In this document: one piece after another, positions 1 through 7,253 of the stretch
Layout: each line of letters begins with the position of its first letter
Numbering within the stretch: position 1 is the first letter of the stretch
Assembly: GCA_002494015.1 (NCBI GenBank)
Contig: DLAR01000072.1
Coordinates: forward strand, 1-45,884
Reading direction: 5' to 3'
DNA: 45,884 nt
From: Porphyromonadaceae bacterium UBA7042
GTDB lineage: Bacteria > Bacteroidota > Bacteroidia > Bacteroidales > Muribaculaceae
Notes under the pieces: generated by a model
Databases searched by the model: none
Seen by the model: the letters and a program-made list of their open reading frames with translations, nothing else
Told to the model about the DNA's origin: nothing
Translations under genes and position numbers: made by a program

Positions 1-17
1 ATTCATGACAAAATCCG

Positions 18-67
18 ACTCGTGTAAACGGGCTTTGGTTTCACATTTGTTTTTAAACAACCTCTTA
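18..67. repeat. Diverged copy of a dispersed imperfect-palindrome repeat
   Basis: Positions 43-66 are identical (24 bp) to 7910-7933. The bases before them also resemble that second copy: both have an AAACGGG block followed after about 14 bases by CATTTG. At 7878-7933 the element is a near-perfect hairpin; here the left arm is degenerate. It lies just past the 3' end of queA. I see no coding in 1-111. Confidence 0.5.
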
Positions 68-109
68 ATATCGGCGGTAGTCCTAAAGGCAACCGCCGAT
101 ATTTAAGAG
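62..109 (-). terminator. Hairpin after queA, possible terminator
   Basis: Arms 67-78 and 92-103 pair perfectly (12 bp) around a 13-base loop. The pairing extends outwards to 62 and 109 with one bulged base. It begins 2 bases after the queA stop codon at 112-114. On the minus strand it is not followed by a clear U run, so it may be an mRNA 3' end or processing hairpin rather than a classic intrinsic terminator. Confidence 0.5.
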
Positions 110-111
110 TT

Positions 112-1161
112 TTAGATGATGAGCATTGCGTCGCCGTAGACACCGAAACGGTATTTTTCCTTGACGGCCTCGTTGTAGGCTTTCATGACGAGGTCGTAGC
201 CTCCAAATGCCGCAACCATCATGAGCATGGTTGAGTAGGGGAGGTGGAAGTTGGAGACAAGGGCATTGGCAACAGTAAATTCGTATGGCGGGAAGATGAA
301 CTTGTTGGTCCAGCCTGAGTAGGTCTTCATGTGTCCGCCCATCGAGACTGCGCCGACGATGCCACGGAGAACCGACGTGCCGACGGCGCACACGCGGCCG
401 CCGTTGTCCTTGGTTGTGTTTACGAGTTCGACAAGCTGCTCGTTGGCTTCCATTTCTTCGGAGTCCATGCGGTGCTTGGTGAGGTCTTCGACATCAATCT
501 CGCGATAGTTTCCGAGGCCGCTGTGGACGGTCAGGAATCCTTGCTGCACACCTTTGATTTCAAGGCGCTTGAGCAACTCGCGAGAGAAATGGAGGCCGGC
601 AGCGGGGACAACCACTGCTCCCTCTCGGGCGGCGAAGATGGTCTGATAGCGTTCTGCATCCTCGGGTTCGGGTTCGCGCTTGATGTAATCGGGGAGGGGG
701 GTGTTGCCGAGTTTGTAAAGCGCCTCCTTGAATTCGTCGTGAGGGCCGTCATAGAGGAAACGCAGAGTGCGGCCTCGCGAAGTGGTGTTGTCGATAACTT
801 CGGCAACCATCGACTCGTCATCGCCGAAGTAAAGTTTGTTGCCGATGCGGATCTTTCGGGCAGGTTCGACGAGAACGTCCCACAACTTGTTTTCAGCGTT
901 AAGCTCGCGCAGGAGGAATACCTCGATGCGCGCGCCTGTTTTTTCTTTGTTGCCGTAGAGGCGCGCAGGGAAGACCATAGTGTCGTTGAACACCATCAGG
1001 TCACCGTCGACAAAGTAGTTTATAATTTCTTTGAACACATGATGCTCGATAGAACCGTCGGCACGGTTGACGACCATGAGGCGTGACTCGTCGCGCACTG
1101 GGGCGGGATGCTGTGCAACCAGTTCTTCGGGGAGGCGGAATTTGAATTGGGATAACTTCAT
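112..1161 (-). CDS. queA: S-adenosylmethionine:tRNA ribosyltransferase-isomerase QueA
   Basis: QueA transfers and isomerises the ribosyl part of S-adenosylmethionine onto 7-aminomethyl-7-deazaguanine at the wobble base of GUN-anticodon tRNAs, giving epoxyqueuosine in the cytoplasm. The 349-residue length is normal for the family. Family motifs are visible: the N-terminal LPEELVAQHPA with the following RDESRLMVV, a PAAGLHFS segment in the middle, and KHRMDSEEMEAN and GTSVLRG in the second half. The ATG at 1159-1161 is followed directly by a typical N-terminus (MKLSQFKF). It is the last gene of the ftsX - DUF3098 - uppP - truB - queA cluster, 75 bp after the truB stop, and is followed by a hairpin. 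It is intact, and the assignment is secure. Confidence 0.97.
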   Translation of the reverse strand: MKLSQFKFRLPEELVAQHPAPVRDESRLMVVNRADGSIEHHVFKEIINYFVDGDLMVFNDTMVFPARLYGNKEKTGARIEVFLLRELNAENKLWDVLVEPARKIRIGNKLYFGDDESMVAEVIDNTTSRGRTLRFLYDGPHDEFKEALYKLGNTPLPDYIKREPEPEDAERYQTIFAAREGAVVVPAAGLHFSRELLKRLEIKGVQQGFLTVHSGLGNYREIDVEDLTKHRMDSEEMEANEQLVELVNTTKDNGGRVCAVGTSVLRGIVGAVSMGGHMKTYSGWTNKFIFPPYEFTVANALVSNFHLPYSTMLMMVAAFGGYDLVMKAYNEAVKEKYRFGVYGDAMLII

Positions 1162-1236
1162 GAGAGTTAAATTTTTGTAAGTAGTTGCCGATAGCTACTG
1201 TATCGTTCTATATCCGTTAATGATCGGCAGTTGTGA

Positions 1237-1983
1237 TTATATTGATTCTGATGATTTATTATCGGGGTTTTCGTAACCTTCGGGGAAGGTAAGGTCAACG
1301 GTGCGTATAAGCTCTATTGCGGCATCGACGCTGAGGCATTTGTCAAGCCGGGCATCACCCACCCGGGTGCGCTGCAAGCCGATCAGGTGTGCGCCTGAAC
1401 CGAGTGCTTCGCCGATGTCGCGGGCAAGGGCTCGGATATAGGTACCCTTGCTGCAGGTGACATCGATTGTAAGCACTTTGGCAGCATCGTCGTAATCGAC
1501 AAGGCGGATTTCGTCTATTACGAGAGTCTTTGGTTTCAACTCCACCTCGCGGCCTTTGCGGGCCATGTGGTAGGCGCGGTGTCCGTCAACCTTGCATGCC
1601 GAGAAGGCAGGGGGAATCTGCTCGATCTTACCTACGAATCGCGAGAGCGTTTCCTCGATTGAGCGGCGGGTGATATGGCCGGTCGGATAGGTTGCGTCAA
1701 TCTCGGTTTCGAGGTCGAAAGAGGGGGTGGTCGCGCCAAGTTTTATCGTTGCGATATATTCCTTTACCCCTGCTTGGAGCGAGTCAATCAGTTTTGTTGA
1801 TTTCCCGGTCACGATGACCATCACGCCGGTGGCGAGAGGGTCGAGCGTCCCGGCGTGGCCAACCTTGAATTTTTTCAAGTGCAGCCGACGCAGCAACGCG
1901 CCTCGCAGCCGCTTTACAACGTCAAACGATGTCCAGCCCAGCGGTTTGTCAACCCACAGTGTTTCTCCTGAGATGAAATCCAT
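1237..1983 (-). CDS. truB: tRNA pseudouridine(55) synthase TruB
   Basis: TruB converts U55 in the T-loop of tRNAs to pseudouridine. The signature GHAGTLDPLATGVM is present, and its Asp (residue 48 from the chosen start) is the catalytic nucleophile. The N-terminal DKPLGWTSFDVV and the later CSKGTYIRALARDIG are also family hallmarks. An open frame could begin at a TTG at 1990-1992, directly abutting the uppP stop. I chose the ATG at 1981-1983 because it yields MDFISGETLWVDKPLGW, the usual family N-terminus, and starts 9 bases after the uppP stop codon. That tight spacing suggests cotranscription and probably coupled translation. The protein has about 248 residues. Confidence 0.96.
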   Translation of the reverse strand: MDFISGETLWVDKPLGWTSFDVVKRLRGALLRRLHLKKFKVGHAGTLDPLATGVMVIVTGKSTKLIDSLQAGVKEYIATIKLGATTPSFDLETEIDATYPTGHITRRSIEETLSRFVGKIEQIPPAFSACKVDGHRAYHMARKGREVELKPKTLVIDEIRLVDYDDAAKVLTIDVTCSKGTYIRALARDIGEALGSGAHLIGLQRTRVGDARLDKCLSVDAAIELIRTVDLTFPEGYENPDNKSSESI

Positions 1984-1992
1984 GACAGCCAA

Positions 1993-2826
1993 TTACCAGA
2001 TGAGACAAAGAATACCGGCAAGCACGCAGTAGACGGCAAACCACACGAGTTTGCCCTTTTTCACGATGTCGAGCATCCATTTGCAGGCGATGCATCCCAC
2101 GATGAATGACGCAAGGAAGCCTATGACGAGCGGCAGCGCGCCTACAGTCGCGGCAGGGTCGGTAACGACTTCGTCGGGGAACAGCATGTCTTTCAGATCG
2201 AGCAATCCTTTGCCGAGGATGGGGATAATCACCATCAGGAACGAGAATTGCGCTACTTTCTCGCGGTTGTCACCGAGGATTATGCCGGTAGCAATCGTGG
2301 TTCCCGAGCGCGAGAGGCCCGGAAGGACTGCTACAGCTTGGGCGCAGCCGATGATGAAAGCGTCGAGCCAGCTGATGTCACGGCCTTGGGGATGCGCGGG
2401 GTTCATGAGGGCGGGGCGGGTGCGGGTGAAATAGGCAAAGCAGAGGAGAATTGCGGTAATAATCAAGCAGATGCCGACAATGGTGAGGTTGCCTTTAAAA
2501 AATTCTTCAACATCCTTTTGGAAAAATGCGCCGACAATGCCGACCGGAATGCATGAGAGGAGAATCTTGCAGACGTAGAAAAACTTGTCGTCACGCTTGA
2601 TTGTGAAAAATGACACGAGGAGCGGATAAAATTCTTTCCACAGGATGACTATGGTGCTTAAAACTGTTGCGACATGCAGCATAATGCTGAATTCGAGCGA
2701 CGCGTCGGGGTCGAGTGACACTCCGAGAATCTGCTTGAATATTTCGAGATGCCCGCTGCTGCTGATGGGGAGGTATTCGGAAAGACCTTGGATTATCCCA
2801 AGGATAAGGGCGTCAAACCAATCCAT
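1993..2826 (-). CDS. uppP: Undecaprenyl-diphosphatase UppP (BacA family)
   Basis: This integral membrane phosphatase recycles undecaprenyl diphosphate to the monophosphate carrier used for peptidoglycan and surface glycans; extra copies give bacitracin resistance. The 277-residue protein is very hydrophobic, with about eight membrane segments. The (E/Q)xxxE motif is seen as Q13-E17, followed by PISSSGH with H26. A second signature, PGLSRSGTT, lies at about residues 169-177 and includes R173. Family length is about 265-280. It lies 33 bp after DUF3098 and just upstream of truB in what looks like one operon. Confidence 0.95.
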   Translation of the reverse strand: MDWFDALILGIIQGLSEYLPISSSGHLEIFKQILGVSLDPDASLEFSIMLHVATVLSTIVILWKEFYPLLVSFFTIKRDDKFFYVCKILLSCIPVGIVGAFFQKDVEEFFKGNLTIVGICLIITAILLCFAYFTRTRPALMNPAHPQGRDISWLDAFIIGCAQAVAVLPGLSRSGTTIATGIILGDNREKVAQFSFLMVIIPILGKGLLDLKDMLFPDEVVTDPAATVGALPLVIGFLASFIVGCIACKWMLDIVKKGKLVWFAVYCVLAGILCLIW

Positions 2827-2859
2827 TTTTATAGTTGAAAAATTGTGAATCGTAAGGGG

Positions 2860-3168
2860 TTAGTTCTCTGTGTCGTTTTCTGACGTGCTTTTTGGAGCTT
2901 TCCACATTATCCCGACACCCATGAATAGGAAACCGAGAAATGTTATGGTGGGGCCGACTACTATGCGCCGTGTCGAGAAAATGTCGGCGTCAAAAGTCTC
3001 GGTGGTCGTGCTTGATCCTGTCATGAGCAGGAAACCGATGACAATCATGGCACCTGCGATAGCCATGAGAATAAAGTTGATTTTTACCAAGGGCATTTCG
3101 CGACGGCTCTGCGTCTCCAGAGTGGCTTTGGGGGCCGCAGGGGAGCGGCGGGTGGATGTGGAACTCAT
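2860..3168 (-). CDS. DUF3098 family small membrane protein
   Basis: This 102-residue protein has a short charged N-terminus, then two hydrophobic segments at about residues 29-50 and 71-90, separated by a loop containing FDADIFSTRRIVVGP. That loop and the two-helix layout are characteristic of DUF3098, a Bacteroidetes family that regularly lies between ftsX and uppP. Its function is unknown; the context suggests a link to the division or envelope machinery. It begins 22 bp after the ftsX stop and ends 33 bp before uppP. Confidence 0.88.
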   Translation of the reverse strand: MSSTSTRRSPAAPKATLETQSRREMPLVKINFILMAIAGAMIVIGFLLMTGSSTTTETFDADIFSTRRIVVGPTITFLGFLFMGVGIMWKAPKSTSENDTEN

Positions 3169-3190
3169 TATTTTATCTTAGAAATTATGT

Positions 3191-4069
3191 TTAATGGAAC
3201 ATGTCATCGTAGCTGCGGCTCAAATAACGGTTAGTCGCCATCAATGCCGCTATAAAACAGATGATGATGCCGAGGATTATCATTGCTCCGAAAACCGGCA
3301 GCGCTGTCTCCCATGTCACGACTTCTCCGATTCCGCCTGAAAGGGAGCGGGCGTAATAGACTAACGCGGCTGTGATTGCCGAGGCTATTATCCCGGCCAC
3401 GATGCCGTTGACAATGTTGGAAGTCAGGAACGGGCGGCGGATGAACCCGTCGGTGGCACCGACAAGTTTCATCGTGTAGATGGTGAAACGCCGCGAGTAG
3501 ACGGCTAAACGTATAGTGTTGAAAATCAAAACAAACGAGATAATCAGCAATGCGGTGGCGACAATCAGGAGCGATAGCGTGACATTGGCCATCGTGGAAT
3601 TGACTGTGTCGATGACTTCGGCATGAATCGTGACTTCCACCACCTCGGGGAGCAGCATGATCGGCGCGACGATAGCGTCAAGACTGTCAGGCGACGCGTA
3701 GGGTGCATTTACATGCACCTCCATTTCGGGGAAGAAAGGATTGACATTGGCCAGTTCAAGAATGTTTTCATCCTCTCCGATCATTTGTTGCCAGCGTTTC
3801 AACACAACTTCGGGGGATGCATAGTCTACCGACTTGGTTGACGGGGAGGATTCAATCCGTTTTTTGATATTTTCGATTTGAGACGCTGTCAGGTCATCGT
3901 TGAGGATAACGACATACCCCATGTTTTCGCGGACATTTTGCGCGACATTGTGCATTGCTATACCTGTCAGTGCTGCGATACCGAGTATTAGCAGTACGAG
4001 AGCCACCGAAACTGTCGCAGTCGCACGGGTGCTGAACAAAGGGATGCTATGATGACGCTTTCTCTTCAT
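3191..4069 (-). CDS. ftsX: Cell division permease-like protein FtsX
   Basis: FtsX is the membrane half of the ABC-like FtsEX complex, which regulates peptidoglycan hydrolases at the septum. The 292 residues show a first membrane segment near the N-terminus (about 16-39), a large extracytoplasmic domain with a YVVILNDDLTASQIENIKKRIES start, and three C-terminal membrane segments, as in the family. An in-frame ATG at 4117 would add 16 residues. I rejected it because a complete promoter lies at 4087-4117 and transcription should start near 4080. The ATG at 4067-4069 gives MKRKRHH, a normal positive-inside N-terminus. Its upstream region was duplicated by the neighbouring restriction-modification insertion. 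No ftsE is visible in the window. Confidence 0.93.
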   Translation of the reverse strand: MKRKRHHSIPLFSTRATATVSVALVLLILGIAALTGIAMHNVAQNVRENMGYVVILNDDLTASQIENIKKRIESSPSTKSVDYASPEVVLKRWQQMIGEDENILELANVNPFFPEMEVHVNAPYASPDSLDAIVAPIMLLPEVVEVTIHAEVIDTVNSTMANVTLSLLIVATALLIISFVLIFNTIRLAVYSRRFTIYTMKLVGATDGFIRRPFLTSNIVNGIVAGIIASAITAALVYYARSLSGGIGEVVTWETALPVFGAMIILGIIICFIAALMATNRYLSRSYDDMFH

Positions 4070-4077
4070 AAATGTGA

Positions 4078-4160
4078 AATAATTTGCAAAATTAACACAT
4101 TCTGTCCCCCTTGTCAATATTTTTACTTATAAAAAAATAAAAAAGGCATTTGAAATGAGG
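4078..4160. repeat. 83-bp direct repeat, left copy, flanking the RM module
   Basis: I compared 4078-4160 with 6043-6125 base by base and found them identical over all 83 bases, with differing bases on both sides (A/G before, G/T after). The offset is 1965 bp. This copy lies directly upstream of ftsX and contains its predicted promoter. It ends 20 bases before the endonuclease stop codon. Confidence 0.97.
4087..4117 (-). promoter_or_regulatory. Bacteroidetes-type promoter for the ftsX operon
   Basis: On the minus strand there is a -33 TTG (4115-4117), a 20-base spacer and a -7 box TAATTTTG (4087-4094), matching TTG-N19-21-TAnnTTTG. Transcription would begin near 4080, leaving a leader of roughly 11 bases before the ftsX ATG. 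It lies entirely inside the left copy of the 83-bp repeat. Confidence 0.72.
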
Positions 4161-4180
4161 GGAGAAATAGTATTAGGGAG

Positions 4181-5038
4181 TTATACAGCGAGATCCAAGG
4201 GAAGGTCGCTGATGTCCTTGAGCCGTTTCCCGTCAATGAGGATATTCAACATCTCAATGGAATCTTCTGCATCGGTGGATTTTACCGCATTGACAAGTTC
4301 ATAAAGAGCGAAATGATACAAGCAGTCTATATCGCCCGTGCCGAGTGCCAGCGAGGCAAGCCGAGAAGGCAGAGGTTCGGCTGTGACAACGTCTATGTGA
4401 GGCAAGTGTCCTTTTCTATTTCTGATTAGGCCGAGTGCCTCTGTCCGGCTGTTTTGCGCTCGGTCGCTTCGCATCGTCCACTTGGCTGAAATTGAGGCAT
4501 GTAGTATCGGCAATGAATTGCATTTCATGCGCATATTAGACAACATTGCGACTGAATCATTTACAATATATTCCTGTCGGTTAATAATCTCATCGGGTTC
4601 CGGCTCACGGTAGATGACGATGTCTGGAGCTACCATGTAATCGTTGCCAAGAGTGGAAGCGAGTTGAATATCGTGTTTTGTCACTTTTTTAAGATATTCG
4701 AGATGCTCGTATTGTACAAAAGAGAATGTTTTTATCGCATTGCGATTTCCAAGTCTTTCCACATGCCATTTGCCGGGACGAAGATTCCCTAAATGCAGGA
4801 ATGTGTCGCGGATAAAATTCATGGTTACACTTTCAAATTTGCCTCCAAGAGTCTGCCCTTCTGTTTTTTCGTGAGTTTCAGCTTCTAATTGTTTGGCAAT
4901 AAGTGCCGAGATTGTTTTAGATAACCGTGAATCTTTGTCGGCATTGCTCGGTATGCCGTTTTTATCAACAGTCAGTATACCTGATTTTATCAAGGCATTA
5001 TGATACTCTTTTCTTTTTTGTGCAATCAGAGGGTTCAT
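4181..5038 (-). CDS. Type II restriction endonuclease, NgoMIV family
   Basis: The 285 residues closely resemble what I recall of NgoMIV (286 residues), a tetrameric type IIF enzyme that cuts G^CCGGC. The NgoMIV active site E70, D140, K187 and E201 is matched here, one position earlier, by E69 (GGKFE), D139 (APDIV), K186 (SISAKW) and E200 (RTEALG). The RSDR segment at 190-193 corresponds to the NgoMIV R191-R194 region that reads the DNA bases. The C-terminus KRLKDISDLPLDLAV is also characteristic. The ATG at 5036-5038 lies inside the 3' end of the methyltransferase gene, a 41-bp overlap, so translation is probably coupled and follows the protective enzyme. All catalytic residues are present, so the enzyme should be active; GCCGGC specificity is inferred from family resemblance. 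Confidence 0.93.
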   Translation of the reverse strand: MNPLIAQKRKEYHNALIKSGILTVDKNGIPSNADKDSRLSKTISALIAKQLEAETHEKTEGQTLGGKFESVTMNFIRDTFLHLGNLRPGKWHVERLGNRNAIKTFSFVQYEHLEYLKKVTKHDIQLASTLGNDYMVAPDIVIYREPEPDEIINRQEYIVNDSVAMLSNMRMKCNSLPILHASISAKWTMRSDRAQNSRTEALGLIRNRKGHLPHIDVVTAEPLPSRLASLALGTGDIDCLYHFALYELVNAVKSTDAEDSIEMLNILIDGKRLKDISDLPLDLAV

Positions 5039-6029
5039 CTTTATGGTTGTGTTTTAGTAATGACATCAATTGTCGGCCTACCGCTTCGGCTACAGGGGGA
5101 GGAAAGGCGTTTCCGATCATGCGGCATGCAAGAGTCTTTTTAGTGCCGAACATCCAACTGTCTGGAAACCCCTGTATCCGTGCCAGCATTCGAGGCGTTA
5201 GTCTCGGCATCCCTTCAAAATCCGGGTCAGGGGCGGTGTTGGCTATCCCTTTACCGTCTACTCCGAGTGTCGCCCATTCTCTTTTGGCGCGGGTGGGACC
5301 CAAGTCAGGTCCTCCGTGTTTTTTACTTCCCCCTACTATTGTCGGGGCAATATCGTTGGCCTGTTCTTTCCATTTATCGACGTTTTTCCATCCATGCGCT
5401 CCCATTAAGTCGTATAGAAGGGTGCCTACCGTCAGAGGTCGGTCAATGGTTGTCATAGGGAAGGAAAAAGTGTCGGTTAAATCTTTGCGAATCCCGATAA
5501 TTATCACGCGGGGACGGAGTTGCGATACTCCAAAATCCGAGGCGTTCAGTAATTTTATGTGGGTGTTGTAACCCAAAAAAGAAAGACGACCTACGATTTT
5601 GTCTTTATAATCGGAAAATTTTGGGTCTAAAAATCCTCTGACATTTTCAATCATCACTGTCTTGGGCGATATTTCTTCTACAAGGCGCAGCATTTCAGGG
5701 AACAAATCACGTTCGTCGTGCTGGCCGAGCTGCTTTCCTGCCACACTGAAAGGAGGACACGGGACTCCGCCGGACAATAGGTCTATTTTGCCTCGAAATT
5801 GTTTTCCTGAAAAATTACGGACATCTTGGCAGACTACATTCCATTGGGGACGATTCTGTTTAATACAGTCGCAATATTCCTGTTCATACTCCACTAAAAG
5901 TGCATGGTGAAAGCCTGCAAGTTCAAGACCAAGAGCCTGTCCTCCTGCACCGGCGCATATTTCTAAAGATGTAAACCTTGTTTCTGGCTCATCTTCAATT
6001 AAAAAAGGCAATATCGGGGGAGTGGTCAT
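4998..6029 (-). CDS. DNA (cytosine-5-)-methyltransferase, partner of the NgoMIV-like endonuclease
   Basis: This enzyme methylates C5 of cytosine in the shared target, presumably GCCGGC, to protect the host. In its 343 residues the conserved m5C methyltransferase blocks appear in order: motif I (EICAGAGGQALGLELAGF, 23-40) for S-adenosylmethionine, motif IV GGVPCPPFS with catalytic C91, motif VI ENV (128-130), motif VIII QLRPR (170-174), a target-recognition region at about 185-290, and motif X GNAFPPPVAEAVG near the C-terminus. It starts at the ATG at 6027-6029, behind a promoter inside the right copy of the 83-bp repeat, and runs 41 bp into the endonuclease gene. Methyltransferase-first order favours protection before cutting. 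I saw no controller (C) protein gene. Confidence 0.95.
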   Translation of the reverse strand: MTTPPILPFLIEDEPETRFTSLEICAGAGGQALGLELAGFHHALLVEYEQEYCDCIKQNRPQWNVVCQDVRNFSGKQFRGKIDLLSGGVPCPPFSVAGKQLGQHDERDLFPEMLRLVEEISPKTVMIENVRGFLDPKFSDYKDKIVGRLSFLGYNTHIKLLNASDFGVSQLRPRVIIIGIRKDLTDTFSFPMTTIDRPLTVGTLLYDLMGAHGWKNVDKWKEQANDIAPTIVGGSKKHGGPDLGPTRAKREWATLGVDGKGIANTAPDPDFEGMPRLTPRMLARIQGFPDSWMFGTKKTLACRMIGNAFPPPVAEAVGRQLMSLLKHNHKDEPSDCTKKKRVS

Positions 6030-6042
6030 ATCTTCGTTTTTG

Positions 6043-6125
6043 AATAATTTGCAAAATTAACACATTCTGTCCCCCTTGTCAATATTTTTACTTATAAAAA
6101 AATAAAAAAGGCATTTGAAATGAGG
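6043..6125. repeat. 83-bp direct repeat, right copy, flanking the RM module
   Basis: Identical over 83 bases to 4078-4160. Its right end (6125) is immediately followed by the apbE stop codon (TTA on the plus strand, 6126-6128). Its left end lies 14 bases upstream of the methyltransferase ATG. Confidence 0.97.
6052..6082 (-). promoter_or_regulatory. Duplicated promoter driving the methyltransferase
   Basis: This is the same TTG (6080-6082), 20-base spacer and TAATTTTG (6052-6059) on the minus strand as in front of ftsX. The predicted start near 6045 leaves a leader of about 16 bases before the methyltransferase ATG at 6029. Confidence 0.7.
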
Positions 6126-7148
6126 TTAGTTTGTCGCGGGAAAGCGGGTTGAAGGGTGGAGGATGTAGGTGCTGTCGGGGCCTGAGGTTACGATGAGGCA
6201 CGAGTAGCCGTTGCCGAGGGAGTCAATCATCTCGGTTGCCTGTGTAAGGGGCATTGCCATGCAGGCGGTGGCAAGCGCGTCGGCTATGGCACAGGATGGG
6301 GCGATGACCGTCGCCGATAGAGCCTCGGAGGTGGCGGGACGGCCTGTGCGCGGGTCGATTGTGTGCCACACACGCTCGCCGGCTTGGGTGACGCGGAAAT
6401 TGCGGTAGTTTCCCGATGTGGCCACGGATGCAGTCTCAGCCGTGGTATTCTGCGGGGAGATGACGGCCATGCGCGAGTGGGTGACCGAAGTGTCGTTGCT
6501 GACGGGTGCGTCAATCATTATGCGCCATGCCTCCCCTCGTGGATTGGTGCCGCGCATCGCGATTTCGCCGCCGATTTCCACGAGGTAGTCGCTGCACCCG
6601 TTGCGGTGAAGCATTTCGGCGACAAGGTCTACGCCATAACCCTTGGTGATGGCACTGAAATTAAACTGTGTCGCGGTGTGTTTTTTTGCGATAGTCCCGT
6701 CGGGGAGTAACCGACACGAGCCGATTCCCACCAGTGAGGCGGCACTGTCAATTTCGGCTTGTTGCGGCTCCCGGCCTGTGTTTTTCCATCCGAAACCCCA
6801 CAGGTCGACCAGCGGCGAGACCGTGGGGTCAAACATTCCGCCGCTTGCCGTGTTTATCTTTTGAGACATGATGAACACCCGTCTTATAAGTGAGTCGGTC
6901 ATGGTCGTCTCGCCACGGTTTATGCGTGAGATGGCAGATGAATCGTTGAACGGTGACAGAGACATCTCGACCTGTTTCATAACGGCACGGATGGAATCGC
7001 CGAGTGGCCGGTTGCACCGGTAGACGATGCGGAACGTGGTGTTCCACACCCCTCCTTCGCTGACTTGATACTCGGCTTGACGGCTGCACCCGCCCCAAAT
7101 GAGCGAAAGCAAGAGCAGTATTGCGGCTGAAAAAGAAAAATTGCGCAT
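6126..7148 (-). CDS. apbE: FAD:protein FMN transferase, ApbE lipoprotein
   Basis: ApbE attaches FMN covalently to Ser/Thr residues of exported or membrane redox proteins such as NqrB/NqrC or RnfG, using FAD. Family features are GGMFDPTVSPLVDLWGFGW, FNFSAITKGYGVDLVAE, the GGEIAMRGTNPRGEAWRI block, ATSGNYRNF, and the HTIDPRTGRPA and APSCAIADALATA segments near the C-terminus. From the ATG at 7146-7148 the protein begins MRNFSFSAAILLLLSLIWGGC, a lipoprotein signal with lipobox Cys at 21, so it should be anchored on the periplasmic side. Longer starts at 7154 or 7208 are possible. The 7208 start would place the promoter-like palindrome (7166-7204) inside the gene, so I rejected it. No flavinylated partner lies in the window. 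Confidence 0.92.
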   Translation of the reverse strand: MRNFSFSAAILLLLSLIWGGCSRQAEYQVSEGGVWNTTFRIVYRCNRPLGDSIRAVMKQVEMSLSPFNDSSAISRINRGETTMTDSLIRRVFIMSQKINTASGGMFDPTVSPLVDLWGFGWKNTGREPQQAEIDSAASLVGIGSCRLLPDGTIAKKHTATQFNFSAITKGYGVDLVAEMLHRNGCSDYLVEIGGEIAMRGTNPRGEAWRIMIDAPVSNDTSVTHSRMAVISPQNTTAETASVATSGNYRNFRVTQAGERVWHTIDPRTGRPATSEALSATVIAPSCAIADALATACMAMPLTQATEMIDSLGNGYSCLIVTSGPDSTYILHPSTRFPATN

Positions 7149-7165
7149 AACCATAATTTTTTTGT

Positions 7166-7204
7166 CAAATGTAGTGAATTTTATTGATGAATTCACTACA
7201 TTTG
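7166..7204. promoter_or_regulatory. Perfect palindrome carrying two divergent -7 boxes
   Basis: Arms 7166-7180 and 7190-7204 are perfect 15-base inverted repeats around a 9-base centre. Each arm ends in TACATTTG, a match to TAnnTTTG: on the plus strand at 7197-7204, facing the DJ-1 gene (start 7254), and on the minus strand at 7166-7173, facing apbE (start 7148). Neither has a clear TTG at the -33 position; GTG is found there. It could be a two-way promoter, an operator, or both. Confidence 0.5.
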
Positions 7205-7253
7205 CCACATGGAGTGATTAAAAATTTACACTAACCCCTTAACAAGATTATCT

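Larger units (their letters stand above)
4161..6042 (-). mobile_element. Restriction-modification module inserted with a long target duplication
   Basis: The 1882-bp segment between the two 83-bp repeats contains only a methyltransferase gene and an endonuclease gene, and is visibly AT-richer than its neighbours. No transposase, integrase or inverted terminal repeats are present. The left repeat abuts ftsX and the right one ends exactly at the base before the apbE stop codon. Removing one repeat plus the module therefore regenerates a simple 83-bp apbE-ftsX intergenic region. This structure matches the insertion with long target duplication described for RM genes in Helicobacter. That it is mobile is an inference. 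Confidence 0.8.

Noticed and set aside
331..1086. Long open frame on the plus strand across queA
   Set aside because: It is antisense to a gene with strong family identity and its translation has no recognisable features; it comes from the codon use of queA. The same is true of plus-strand frames over the nitroreductase (16001-16747) and GH130 (25360-26244).
4070..4117. Upstream ATG extending ftsX to 4117
   Set aside because: The extension would overlap the complete promoter at 4087-4117 and adds residues without any feature; the ATG at 4069 gives a normal FtsX N-terminus.
4161..6042. A transposon or prophage carrying the RM genes
   Set aside because: No transposase, integrase, terminal inverted repeats or short target-site duplication; only the two RM genes and the 83-bp repeats are present.
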